From Thermoleophilia bacterium (GTDB lineage Bacteria > Actinomycetota > Thermoleophilia > Gaiellales > Gaiellaceae), in assembly GCA_020845695.1 (NCBI GenBank), contig JADLFG010000042.1, positions 1 through 64,000 of the forward strand: a stretch of DNA of 64,000 nucleotides, given 5' to 3'. The notes under the pieces are model-generated. The model was not told the DNA's origin. It made no database searches and saw nothing but the letters and a program-made list of their open reading frames with translations. Every line of letters starts with the position of its first letter. The stretch's first letter is position 1. Shown in pieces: positions 1-7,686 of the stretch. The position numbers were made by a program, and so were the translations under genes.

Positions 1-94
1 CAGACACGAGCGCCGAGCCCGAGCGAGAGACGAGACGCGACTGGTCGGCGGCGATCTGAAACGATCCGAGACGGCTGCCATACTTCACCCTCAA
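1..94 (-). mobile_element. 5' end of an IS1380-like transposase gene, cut by the window edge
   Basis: Read on the minus strand, a TTG at 94-92 (alternative GTG at 88-86) opens a frame that stays open to base 1. It encodes about 31 residues containing SFQIAADQSRLVS followed by a Ser/Gly-rich stretch. AAGGAGG at 108-102 lies 7 nt before the TTG. The pattern of a short basic start followed by LVS and small residues recalls the N-terminus of IS1380-family transposases, which is recognition from memory and not a computed match. The rest of the gene lies left of the window, so whether it is intact is unknown. Confidence 0.45.
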
Positions 95-98
95 GGTG

Positions 99-158
99 CG
101 TCCTCCTTGTGCAGGGAGCAGGTCTAGAGAACCCGAATCATCCCTGCACAGGAGGACG
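99..158. repeat. Imperfect inverted repeat next to the transposase start
   Basis: Arms at 99-117 (CGTCCTCCTTGTGCAGGGA) and 141-158 (TCCCTGCACAGGAGGACG) are complementary except for one extra T. The loop is about 23 nt. The pair sits directly upstream of the transposase-like start and could be part of the element's end or a regulatory hairpin. Each arm also contains a ribosome-binding-site-like AGGAGG on one strand. Confidence 0.5.
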
Positions 159-344
159 TCTCTGCTTCCGTCGCCAGCCCAGCTCGCGGGGAATCGAGGC
201 TAATGCCTGACCTTGCCGCCGGAAGTCTGGCTCGAGGAGAACACGCCTCACCCGGTCGTCCAAGCTGGCCTCCGTCGGCTCGGGCTGCCGACCGAGCGGC
301 GCTCCCGGGCCTCAGCCGCCTGACCTCGCGCTCACGCTGCCGCC

Positions 345-1345
345 GACACCTAAGACGTGGCCGGCTGGTCCGTCGAGGTACGCGGCGAGGAAGACGCGGG
401 GCGCAGGCTCGGCCAGCTCGCCGTTGCGTAGCCGTCACGCCGCCTGCTCGGCGAGAGCGCTCAGCTCGGCTCGGAGCTCGGCGAGGGGCCGGGCGATGCC
501 TTTCGGGGTGCGGCAGGCGTCTCGGATCTCGTCGATCGCCGTCTGACGAGCCGCGCGATCTCCCGGGCCGGGACGCCTGCGGAGATCACGGGGGCGATCA
601 GCTCCAGCGTCGCGCCCGCCCGGGGGGACAACCTCGTCCGGTCCACCTGCTCGATCAAGCTGGCCGAGGGAGCACGTGGCCTCCTCGAGCCGGAGTCGGT
701 GCCCGTTTCGCCCGAACCGCCTTCGGAGGACCTCGACGGCCTCGAGCTCGGGCTTCCAGGCGGCGTAGGAGGCGAACGGGACCCCCGGGACGGGTCGTAC
801 TCACGCGAGTGGAGCTCCCTGCACCGTGCGATCAGCTCGGCGAGCGCGTCCTGCAGGTCCTCGCCGGTGAGGAACGCCTCTTGCCTGCGCGGGCCCCGCT
901 CGAGCGCCCGCGGGCAGAAGGCCTCGACGTCGTCGATGCCACCGAGCGCCCACACCCGCCCCAGCTGCCGCCGCACGGTCGGACTTCGCGGCCGCCACCT
1001 GGCTCGGTTGGATGGGGCCCCGGCTCGTCACGCTGAGCAGCCCCTCCGTGCCCCGCGTGAAGCCGGGCTCGTCCGGGCCGGCGTCGAGCGTCTCATCGGT
1101 CGCGAGCAGAGCCTCCGCCGCCGCGGTCGCCTTCAAGGCGTCCGCTCGGCGCTTCTCGAGCTGGGCGGCTGTCGTCGCGGCCTGGGACAGCGCGTTGCGG
1201 CCGGCCTCGGCCGCCTTCACCTCTGGGCGGCGGAGGCTTTCGCGAGCGCCAGCCGGGCCTTGTCGAGCCGGGCGCGGCGGAGCGCCTCCCGGCCGGCGGC
1301 GAGCCTGCGGTCGAGCTCCGGCCTTCGAGGTCGTTCGCCGGCCCT
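345..1345 (-). pseudogene. Frameshifted remnant(s) of a coiled-coil-containing protein
   Basis: No intact frame covers this stretch, but plausible coding segments follow each other on the minus strand in different frames. About 1318-1225 is charged coiled coil (ELDRRLAAGREALRRARLDK). About 1226-985 continues with VKAAEAGRNALSQAA and LLATDETLDAGPDEPGF. About 985-790 gives RRQLGRVWALGGIDDVEAFC and DALAELIARCRELHSREYDP. About 790-660 gives FASYAAWKPELEAVEVL. About 660-530 gives TLELIAPVISAGVPAREIAR. About 540-435 ends with IDEIRDACRTPKGIARPLAE and a TGA at 437-435. A further fragment (LRNGELAEPAPRVFLAAYLD) lies at about 430-345. At least four frame changes are needed. I do not recognise the family. 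The neighbouring transposase suggests decay of accessory DNA. Confidence 0.5.
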
Positions 1346-1440
1346 TCCTTGCGACCGATTATGGCCTCTCCTCCGCCGCGCTCGCGGCGCACGCGGTCAG
1401 CATGCTTGCGATCCCACGCGATCGCCCGGACCCCGCGGCG

Positions 1441-1446
1441 TACACT
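1441..1446 (+). promoter_or_regulatory. -10 box (TACACT) for a leaderless transcript
   Basis: TACACT ends 7 nt before the GTG at 1454, so transcription would start on or next to the start codon. No good -35 box is visible. Confidence 0.5.
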
Positions 1447-1453
1447 CCGCGCC

Positions 1454-2644
1454 GTGAAGGTCGCGGTGATCGGCGGCGCGGGCGGGATGGGGAGCGTGAC
1501 CGTTCGCGACCTCGCGCGCTCAGGCGCAGCGGAGGTGCGGATCGTCGACCTCGACGCGGAACGCGCGCGCGAGCTTGCCGCCGCGGTCGGGGGGCCGGCG
1601 CGTGCGGTCGCGGTCGAGGACGCCGCGCATGCGACGCTCGTCCCGGCGGTCGAGGGGTGCGACGTGGTCGTGAACGCGGCGAGCCACACGCTCAACGTCG
1701 CTGTCATGCGCGCCTGCCTCGAGGCCGGGGCCCACTACACCGACCTCGGCGGCCTCTTCCACTACTGCCTCGAGCAGTACGAGCTCGACGAGGAGTTCCG
1801 GGCGGCAGGGCTCGCGGCGACGATCTCGATGGGCTCGGCGCCCGGGATCACGAACATGCTCGCGGCGGCGGCGTGCGAGCGGCTCGACACGATCGAGGCG
1901 ATCGAGATCGCGGACGCGATCATCCCCGGCCGCGTGCCCGACCCGCGCGACCCCTACGTACCGCCCTACGCCGCCTCGACGCTCGTCGACGAGTTCACCC
2001 AGCCGGCCGCGGTCTTTCTCGACGGCGAGCTCAGGCTGGTTCCGGCCGACACCGGCTTGAAGGTCTACGAGTTCCCGGAGGCGGCCGTCGAGTGCGTCTA
2101 CACGATCCACTCCGAGCCCGCGACCCTGCCGCGCTCCTACGCGGGCAAGGGGATCAGGCGGGTCGAGTGGCGGCTCGGACTGCCCCCGCTCGACGTGGCG
2201 CGGCTTCGCTCCTTCATCGCCGCCGGGCTCGCCTCGATCGAGCCGGTACGGGTCGCGGGCGGCGAGGTCGTTCCGCGCGATGCGCTCGTCGCCACGCTCG
2301 CCCGGCAGGCCCGCACGGTCGAGCTTCCACCCGACCCGGGTGCCGTCGAGTACTTCCGCGTGATCGTCACCGGCACGCGCGCCGGCGCCCTGGCGGAGCT
2401 CGTCGCCGAGCTGAGGGTGGTCGAGCGGCCCGAGTGGGAGGGCGCGGGCGGCGCGTACGTCACCGGCGTGCCGCCGTCGGTGGCGGCCCAGCTGCTCTGC
2501 TCGGGCGAGCGGCTCCGTGACGGGGTTGGCGGACCCGAGGCGATGCTGGCACCGGCCCGCTTCTTCGCCGAGCTGACCGCTCGCGGCCTGCCGGCGACAC
2601 TCGCCGACGGCGATACCGTCACGGCGCTCGGTGCCGCTCGCTAG
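1454..2644 (+). CDS. Saccharopine dehydrogenase-like NAD(P)-binding oxidoreductase
   Basis: A 396-residue protein of the Lys9/saccharopine reductase-like family. It starts with a Rossmann motif (VAVIGGAGGMGSVTVRDLA, residues 3-21) and has the family's VVNAASHTLNVAVMRACLEA segment near residues 75-95, followed by GSAPGITNMLAAAAC. The C-terminal half should bind substrate and form the dimer. Members act on saccharopine, carboxynorspermidine or unknown amino-acid-like substrates, and nothing here decides between them. I chose the GTG at 1454 because the Rossmann strand follows at once and a -10 box ends 7 nt upstream. The frame is open further upstream to an ATG at 1349, but that extension is arginine-rich and unlike the family. 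It ends 32 nt before the next gene, which has its own -10 box. Confidence 0.85.
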   Translation: MKVAVIGGAGGMGSVTVRDLARSGAAEVRIVDLDAERARELAAAVGGPARAVAVEDAAHATLVPAVEGCDVVVNAASHTLNVAVMRACLEAGAHYTDLGGLFHYCLEQYELDEEFRAAGLAATISMGSAPGITNMLAAAACERLDTIEAIEIADAIIPGRVPDPRDPYVPPYAASTLVDEFTQPAAVFLDGELRLVPADTGLKVYEFPEAAVECVYTIHSEPATLPRSYAGKGIRRVEWRLGLPPLDVARLRSFIAAGLASIEPVRVAGGEVVPRDALVATLARQARTVELPPDPGAVEYFRVIVTGTRAGALAELVAELRVVERPEWEGAGGAYVTGVPPSVAAQLLCSGERLRDGVGGPEAMLAPARFFAELTARGLPATLADGDTVTALGAAR

Positions 2645-2664
2645 CCGCCGTCCTCGGGATCGCG

Positions 2665-2670
2665 TAGCGT
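2665..2670 (+). promoter_or_regulatory. -10 box (TAGCGT) for a leaderless transcript
   Basis: TAGCGT ends 6 nt before the GTG at 2677, placing the likely transcription start at the start codon. Confidence 0.45.
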
Positions 2671-2676
2671 GCACGC

Positions 2677-4599
2677 GTGACCCGCCGCCTGGTGCTGCTC
2701 GCGACGGCCCTGCTCGCGCTCGCCGCGGCTGCGCCCGCGAGCGCCCAGCTCGAGCGGTGGACCGGCGGCGGACCCGCCGCCTCCGTCCTCTTCACCCTGG
2801 AGGTCGCTCCGGCTGATGGCGACGTCGTGTACGGCGCCTCCAGCTACGGCATCTACCGCAGCGACGATGGCGGCAGGGCGTGGACGAGGCTGCCGGCGTT
2901 GCCCGCCGGGTACTGCTGCACGGGGCAGCTCGAAGCCGATCCCGGCGCCTCAGGGACCGTGTACGCCCTCGGCTCGGACGCGGCCGGAGGGGCGCTCCTG
3001 CGCTCCCGTGACCGCGGCGAGAGCTGGGAGGTGCTGCCCCAGCGCGACGTGTCCGTGCTCGCAGCCGTCCCGGGCGCCCGCACCGTCCTCCTCGCGGCGA
3101 CCTACGGCGAGGCGGGCGGGCTCGTGCGCTCGGTCGACGGCGGCGGGAGCTGGGCGCCCGCGACCGAGGGCCTGGGCGAGGACGCGACCGGCGTGTACTG
3201 GCTCGGAGCGGCGCCGTCCGCGCCCGGGACGGTCTACGCCTTGGCCGGGTCGCGCCTCTACCGGACGACCGACGCCGGGCTCACCTGGGAGGCGCGCGCG
3301 ACCTTCCCGGAGGGAACGTACTTCGGGGCGCGCTCGGTCGATCCGGCGGACGCCGGCACGGTCTACCTCGTCGAGGGGGCCCGCGCGCTGAGAAGCACCG
3401 ACGGCGGCGCGGCCTTCGAGGAGCTGCCGCCGCTCCCGCTCGGCCCCTACGGCTGGCTCGTCGCGCTGCATCCGGTCGCGACTTCGCCGGCGGCGCTCTA
3501 CGCGCTCGCGGACACCGGGCTCTACCGGCTCGATCCCTCCGGCCGCTGGCAAGCGCTCGACACGGGTCTCACGGGAACCTGGCTCTACGGCCTGGCGGGC
3601 GCGCCGTCGGACCCCGAGCGCCTCTACCTGCTCGCCGGGTCGGGCATCGTCGCGAGCGACGACGGCGCCACCACCTGGCGAGCGGCGAGCGGCGGTCTCC
3701 CGGGGCTCGCGGCCCAGACCGTCGCGGTCGCCGAGGGGGGCATCCTCTACGCGGGCCTCGTCTTCGGCGGCGTCGCCGCGAGTCGCGACGGCGGCGCGAG
3801 CTGGAGCACGCCAGCCGGCAGCGCCGAGCTCGACTCGGCGCTCGCGCTGGCGCTCGACGCCGCCGGGCCCGAGACCGTCTACGCCGGTACGTACTCCGGG
3901 TACGTGCTGCGCAGTACGGACGCGGGCGCCACCTGGCTCGAGGCGGGCACCGGGCTCCCGCGCGCGGCTGTCTGGGGCCTCGCCGCCCACCCCGCGACCG
4001 CCGGCCGTCTGCTCGCCGCGACGGAGTCGGGTGTCTACCGGCTGCGGGCCGGGAGCTGGCAGCGCTCGAGCGGGGGCCTCCCGAACACCGGTGTCCGGAC
4101 GATTGCGCTCGCGCCGTCGAGCCCCGCGATCGTCTACGCGGGTCTCGACCCTGGTGGTGCCTGGTTGAGCCGAGACGGCGGCAGGAGCTGGCGGTCCGCC
4201 GGGCTCGACCGCCTGACGGTGGTCTCGCTCGCGGTCAACCCGGTCGCCCCGGCGACCGTCTTCGCCGCGACCGCGCGCGGCGGCGCCTACCGCTCCGACG
4301 ACGGCGGGGCGAGCTGGCGGCGGATCGCGACCGCGCGGCGCTGCCTCGCGATCGCGGTCGATCCGTCTGACCCGGACACGGTGCTGCTCTCGACCGGCCG
4401 TTCGGTGCTGCGCTCCTCGGACGGCGGCGCGAGCTGGGAACCGTTCGTCGCGGGCCTGCCCTCGAGAGGCGGCCTGCCCGGCGACCCCGAGGCCGACGGC
4501 AAACGTCTCGTCGCCGGGCTCGCGATCCTCCCCGGCGCCGCCTACGCCGCCACCTGGTCGGGCGTCTACTCCGTCGAGCTCGGGGAGGGGGGCGCGTGA
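2677..4599 (+). CDS. Secreted Asp-box (BNR/sortilin-like) beta-propeller protein
   Basis: 640 residues. Residues 1-24 form a Sec signal peptide (RR, then a Leu/Ala core ending ASAQ). The rest carries about eleven Asp boxes of the form S-x-D-x-G-x-x-W/F (SDDGGRAW, SVDGGGSW, SRDGGASW, SSDGGASW and others), each followed by a strand such as TVYAGTYSG. This layout is typical of BNR/Ycf48/sortilin-type propellers, probably one or two stacked propellers outside the membrane. Such proteins include glycosidases and binding or assembly factors. I see no catalytic signature, so the ligand is unknown. The last four bases, GTGA, overlap the start of the next gene, so the two are translationally coupled and probably act together. 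Confidence 0.8.
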   Translation: MTRRLVLLATALLALAAAAPASAQLERWTGGGPAASVLFTLEVAPADGDVVYGASSYGIYRSDDGGRAWTRLPALPAGYCCTGQLEADPGASGTVYALGSDAAGGALLRSRDRGESWEVLPQRDVSVLAAVPGARTVLLAATYGEAGGLVRSVDGGGSWAPATEGLGEDATGVYWLGAAPSAPGTVYALAGSRLYRTTDAGLTWEARATFPEGTYFGARSVDPADAGTVYLVEGARALRSTDGGAAFEELPPLPLGPYGWLVALHPVATSPAALYALADTGLYRLDPSGRWQALDTGLTGTWLYGLAGAPSDPERLYLLAGSGIVASDDGATTWRAASGGLPGLAAQTVAVAEGGILYAGLVFGGVAASRDGGASWSTPAGSAELDSALALALDAAGPETVYAGTYSGYVLRSTDAGATWLEAGTGLPRAAVWGLAAHPATAGRLLAATESGVYRLRAGSWQRSSGGLPNTGVRTIALAPSSPAIVYAGLDPGGAWLSRDGGRSWRSAGLDRLTVVSLAVNPVAPATVFAATARGGAYRSDDGGASWRRIATARRCLAIAVDPSDPDTVLLSTGRSVLRSSDGGASWEPFVAGLPSRGGLPGDPEADGKRLVAGLAILPGAAYAATWSGVYSVELGEGGA

Positions 4600-6287
4600 G
4601 GCGCGCGCTCTCGCTCATCGCCGCCCTGCCCGTCCTGCTCCTGCCCGGTACGGCAGCCGCCGTCGCCGAGGGCCCGTACCGGACCGTCCAGCGCGGCTAC
4701 GACCTCGGCCGGGAGACACTCCAGGTCGCCGGCCGCGACTGGCGGCTCCACGCGCTCCCGACCCGGCTCGCCGGCGAGATCACAGCGCCGGTCGGAGCGC
4801 CGGGGCCCAGGCCGGTCGTCGTCTTCCTCCACGGGGCCCACCAGTCGTGCGAGATCACCGGGGGCTTCTTCCCGACGCAGGACTGGCCCTGCCGGCCCGG
4901 GTTCGTGGACGTGCCGAGCTACCGCGGCTACCGCTACGCGGCGTTGGTGCTCGCGAGCCACGGCTACGTCGTCGTCTCGCTCGACGGCAACCCGGTCGCG
5001 CCCGCCAACAGCACCGCGTCCACGTTCCCCGACGGCGAGCCGTTCACGCCGCGCACGTGGATGGATCTGCGCTCGAAGATCGTCGACGCGCAGCTGCGCC
5101 GCCTCGTGCGCGCGGGCGCGGGCGAGACCGGCGCCCCGGTCGACTTCGGCGTGCCGCTCGCCGGCCGGGTCGACGCCTCCCGGGTCGGGCTCGTCGGCCA
5201 CTCCCGCGGCGGCGAGGGAGTCGTCTGGGCCTCGACCATGCCGGGTCCGCGCCCCTACCGGGTTGCGGCCGTGCTCGCGCTCGCTCCCGTCGACTTCTTC
5301 CGCCGCCTCGTCCCCGACGTCCCCTTCGGGGTCGTCCTGCCCTACTGCGACTACGACGTGTCCGACCTCCAGGGGGCGTGGTTCTTCGACGACGCGCGCG
5401 GGCTCCGGCGGACGCAGCCGCTCTGGCAGGCGGTCGTCTTCGGTGCCAACCACAACTTCTTCAACCGCGTCTGGGGCGACGAGACCGGCTGGAGCGAGTT
5501 CGAGCAGACCGATCCGTGCTCGCCGAGCCGGATCGGGCGCACGCGGCTCTCGCGGGCTGACCAGGAGGCTGTCGCAGCCGAGATCGCCGTCCGGTTCCTG
5601 CGCGGGGCGCTCGAGGGCGACTCCGAGCTCGTCCGGCCGCTCGGGATCGGGGCCGCCCCGCCCCGGGAGCTCGCGGGCGCCGCGGTCGCGATCAGCGTGC
5701 AGCCGCCGTCCGCCGACCGCCTCGACGTGATCCGGCCGGCTGGCCGAGACGGTCTTCGTCGCAACCTGCTCGGCGGCGCGCAGGGAGGGTCGCGACTCGA
5801 CTCGTTCATGGTCTGCACCCTCGACCCCGGGACGATCCTGAAGCCGAGCTGGCAGGGCGCGGGCTGCGGGCGTATGCCGCCGTACCAGGCGTTCGCCGGC
5901 AGCGAGCTGCGGCTCGCGTGGAGCCGCGAGGGAGCCCGCTTCGAGACACGGATCCCGACCGCGCACGCGGACGTCCGGGCGCTCGGGTCGCTCTCGCTGC
6001 GGGTGGCGGTCGACCCGACCGACCGGAAGCGCAGCCGCCCCGGCCGGCCGCTGCCGTTCACGGTCGTCCTGCGCGACGCCTCGGGCGGGGAGGCCTCGGT
6101 CCCCGTCCCGCGCTTCCACCCGGCCGTCCGCTACCCGACCCGCGGCCTCGCCGTGCTCGGGGAGGTGCGCATCCCGCTCGCGGCGTTCGCCGGCGTCGAC
6201 CTCGGCGACGTCGCGGCTGTCGAGCTGCGCTTCGACCGCGTCGCCAGCGGGCGCCTGCTCGTCTCTGACCTCTCGTTCGTCCGCTAG
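4596..6287 (+). CDS. Secreted alpha/beta-hydrolase with C-terminal beta-sandwich domain
   Basis: 563 residues. The N-terminal signal peptide runs to about residue 22 (ALPVLLLPGTAAA). The hydrolase core has the oxyanion-type motif VVFLHGAHQSCE (about residues 75-86) and the nucleophile elbow GHSRGGEG with Ser203. It resembles secreted esterases of the chlorophyllase/PET-hydrolase-like group. A likely catalytic His is in GANHNFFNRVWG. From about residue 450 a separate beta-rich region (SLRVAVDPTDRKR through DVAAVELRFDRVASGRLL) looks like a jelly-roll, carbohydrate-binding-type module. The GTG start overlaps the TGA of the Asp-box gene. The pair may degrade an extracellular polymer or ester; the substrate is inference only. 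Confidence 0.82.
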   Translation: MRRALSLIAALPVLLLPGTAAAVAEGPYRTVQRGYDLGRETLQVAGRDWRLHALPTRLAGEITAPVGAPGPRPVVVFLHGAHQSCEITGGFFPTQDWPCRPGFVDVPSYRGYRYAALVLASHGYVVVSLDGNPVAPANSTASTFPDGEPFTPRTWMDLRSKIVDAQLRRLVRAGAGETGAPVDFGVPLAGRVDASRVGLVGHSRGGEGVVWASTMPGPRPYRVAAVLALAPVDFFRRLVPDVPFGVVLPYCDYDVSDLQGAWFFDDARGLRRTQPLWQAVVFGANHNFFNRVWGDETGWSEFEQTDPCSPSRIGRTRLSRADQEAVAAEIAVRFLRGALEGDSELVRPLGIGAAPPRELAGAAVAISVQPPSADRLDVIRPAGRDGLRRNLLGGAQGGSRLDSFMVCTLDPGTILKPSWQGAGCGRMPPYQAFAGSELRLAWSREGARFETRIPTAHADVRALGSLSLRVAVDPTDRKRSRPGRPLPFTVVLRDASGGEASVPVPRFHPAVRYPTRGLAVLGEVRIPLAAFAGVDLGDVAAVELRFDRVASGRLLVSDLSFVR

Positions 6288-6295
6288 CCCGGCCT

Positions 6296-6463
6296 CCGGG
6301 CGGTACAAGTCCCGCCTCTACGTCCGGGCGGCGCGGGCTCCGCCGCCGCGTCCGGGCGGGGCGGGGTTCGTGCCGACGCCGGGGCGGGGTGGGGTTCGCC
6401 CCCACCGTCGGGTGGGGCGGGTTTCGTTCTCACGCCGGGGCGGGGCACGTCTCGCCCCGGCAC
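6296..6463. repeat. Tandem array of about six 28-bp GC-rich imperfect palindromic units
   Basis: Six consecutive units begin at 6296, 6324, 6352, 6380, 6409 and 6436, with lengths 27-29 bp. Each opens with a CGGG-rich half and closes with a CCGCC-type half. Unit 1 reads CCGGGCGGTACAAGTCCCGC then CTCTACGT. The array fills most of the 270-bp gap after the hydrolase gene. The same unit type recurs near 11763, 28281 and 52496. Confidence 0.7.
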
Positions 6464-6556
6464 CCCGCGGTTTCCCGCGCGCTGGCGTGAGACGCCGCAC
6501 GGGCGGCTCGTCCGAACGGGGGACGCAACTCCGGCGCGATCCTGCCGATAACCCGG

Positions 6557-6763
6557 GTGATGACCGAAGTCACCGTCGAATGCCTGGGCTGCGGCCAGCC
6601 GCGAGGCGTACGCGAGGCGCGCCTGCTCCGCTTCGGCGCCGGGCCGTGCCCCCGCTGCGGCTACGTCGGCTGGGCGCCCTCCCGGGACCTCAGCGAGGAC
6701 GACCGGCGCGACCTCCGCGAGCTTCCGGTCGCCCTGCGCGGCCACGCGTCCGCTGCGGCCTAG
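6557..6763 (+). CDS. Small zinc-ribbon protein
   Basis: 68 residues, or 67 if the ATG at 6560 is used instead of the GTG at 6557. Two Cys pairs (CLGC near residues 9-12 and CPRC near 31-34) form a probable zinc ribbon. After that comes an acidic/basic tail (DLSEDDRRDLRELP). Similar small CxxC/CxxC proteins are common in actinobacteria without known function. The 3' end faces the convergent enoyl-CoA hydratase gene with a 3-nt gap. No informative neighbour suggests a role. Confidence 0.65.
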   Translation: MMTEVTVECLGCGQPRGVREARLLRFGAGPCPRCGYVGWAPSRDLSEDDRRDLRELPVALRGHASAAA

Positions 6764-6766
6764 TCG

Positions 6767-7570
6767 CTACCGGCCCCGCCAGGTCGCCGCGCGCTTCTCG
6801 ACGAACGCGCACATCCCCTCCTGCGCGTCGTCGGCGAGCGCGTTCATCGCCATCACAGCCTTGGCGAGCTCGTACGCGCGCCGCTCGTCGAGCTCGATCT
6901 GACCGTAGAACGCCTCCTTGCCGACCGCGAGCGCGAACGGGCTCAGGCGCGCGATCGCGTCGATCAGCTCCTGGACCGCGTCGTCGAGCTGCTCGGCGGG
7001 CACGACGCGGTTGACGAGCCCCCAGCCGAGCGCCGTCCTGGCGTCCACGAGCTCACCTGTGAGCAGGAGCTCGAGCGCCTGCTTGCGCCCGATCGTCCTG
7101 GAGACGGCCACGCCCGGCGTCGTGCAGAAGAGACCGGTGCGCACGCCGGAGGTGCCGAAGCGGGCGTCCTCGGACGCCACCGCGAGGTCGCACGTCGAGA
7201 CGAGCTGGCAGCCCGCGGCCGTCGCGATCCCGTGCACCCGGGCGATCACCGGCTGGGGCGCGCGGTGGATCGCCAGCATCAGCTCGGTGCACGTGTCGAA
7301 CAGCTCCTGGTAGAAGGCAAGGTCGCGCCCGACCATCTCGCCGAGGTCGTGACCGCCCGAGAACGCGGGCCCGGCGCCCTCGATCACGATCGCCCTCACC
7401 TCCCGGTCGGCCCCGAGCTCCCGCACGACCGAGGTGACCTCCCGCATCAGGTCGAGCGAGAGCGCATTTCGCTTCTCCGGGCGGTTGAGCGTGATCCGGG
7501 CCGCGGGCGGCTCGCGCCGCACGATCGCGCCCGCGAGCTCTGTCACCCGGTCGTCGCCGAGGACGGCCAC
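6767..7570 (-). CDS. Enoyl-CoA hydratase/isomerase family protein
   Basis: 267 residues of the crotonase fold. Visible motifs are ITLNRPEKRNALSLDLM (residues about 26-42), the oxyanion segment GAGPAFSGGHDLGEM, and GIATAAGCQLVSTCDLAVAS, which in hydratases carries the catalytic glutamates. Here AAGCQL replaces the usual A-x-GGG-x-E/L pattern, so the exact reaction (hydration, isomerisation or another CoA-ester step) is open. The C-terminus has the family's EGMCAFVEKRAATWRGR ending. I placed the start at the GTG 7570 because AAGGAGG lies 5 nt upstream. The longer frame to 7651 lacks family similarity. It would act in fatty-acid or aromatic CoA degradation. Confidence 0.85.
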   Translation of the reverse strand: MAVLGDDRVTELAGAIVRREPPAARITLNRPEKRNALSLDLMREVTSVVRELGADREVRAIVIEGAGPAFSGGHDLGEMVGRDLAFYQELFDTCTELMLAIHRAPQPVIARVHGIATAAGCQLVSTCDLAVASEDARFGTSGVRTGLFCTTPGVAVSRTIGRKQALELLLTGELVDARTALGWGLVNRVVPAEQLDDAVQELIDAIARLSPFALAVGKEAFYGQIELDERRAYELAKAVMAMNALADDAQEGMCAFVEKRAATWRGR

Positions 7571-7575
7571 GGCAG

Positions 7576-7582
7576 CCTCCTT
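7576..7582 (-). promoter_or_regulatory. Ribosome binding site AAGGAGG fixing the enoyl-CoA hydratase start
   Basis: Perfect AAGGAGG on the minus strand, 5 nt before the GTG at 7570. This favours that start over the upstream in-frame candidates at 7651 and 7597. Confidence 0.75.
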
Positions 7583-7686
7583 CCGTTCGATCCCAACTCC
7601 ACGGACGATACCGGTTGGCGCACACCCGGATGGCTCGCGGTTGCCGGGCAATCACCAATCGATCATCTAGGCTTGCCCGAGCGCCC

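Noticed and set aside
203..1457. Several 170-280-codon frames on the plus strand over the decayed region
   Set aside because: Extreme Arg/Pro/Gly composition without any motif. The minus strand shows more protein-like segments.
6296..6463. Possible CRISPR array of 28-bp repeats
   Set aside because: Repeats abut each other without spacers and are too diverged.
7641..7673. TTGCCG and TAGGCT as an ilvA promoter pair
   Set aside because: The 21-bp spacing is too long for a normal pair; only the -10-like box is mentioned under ilvA.
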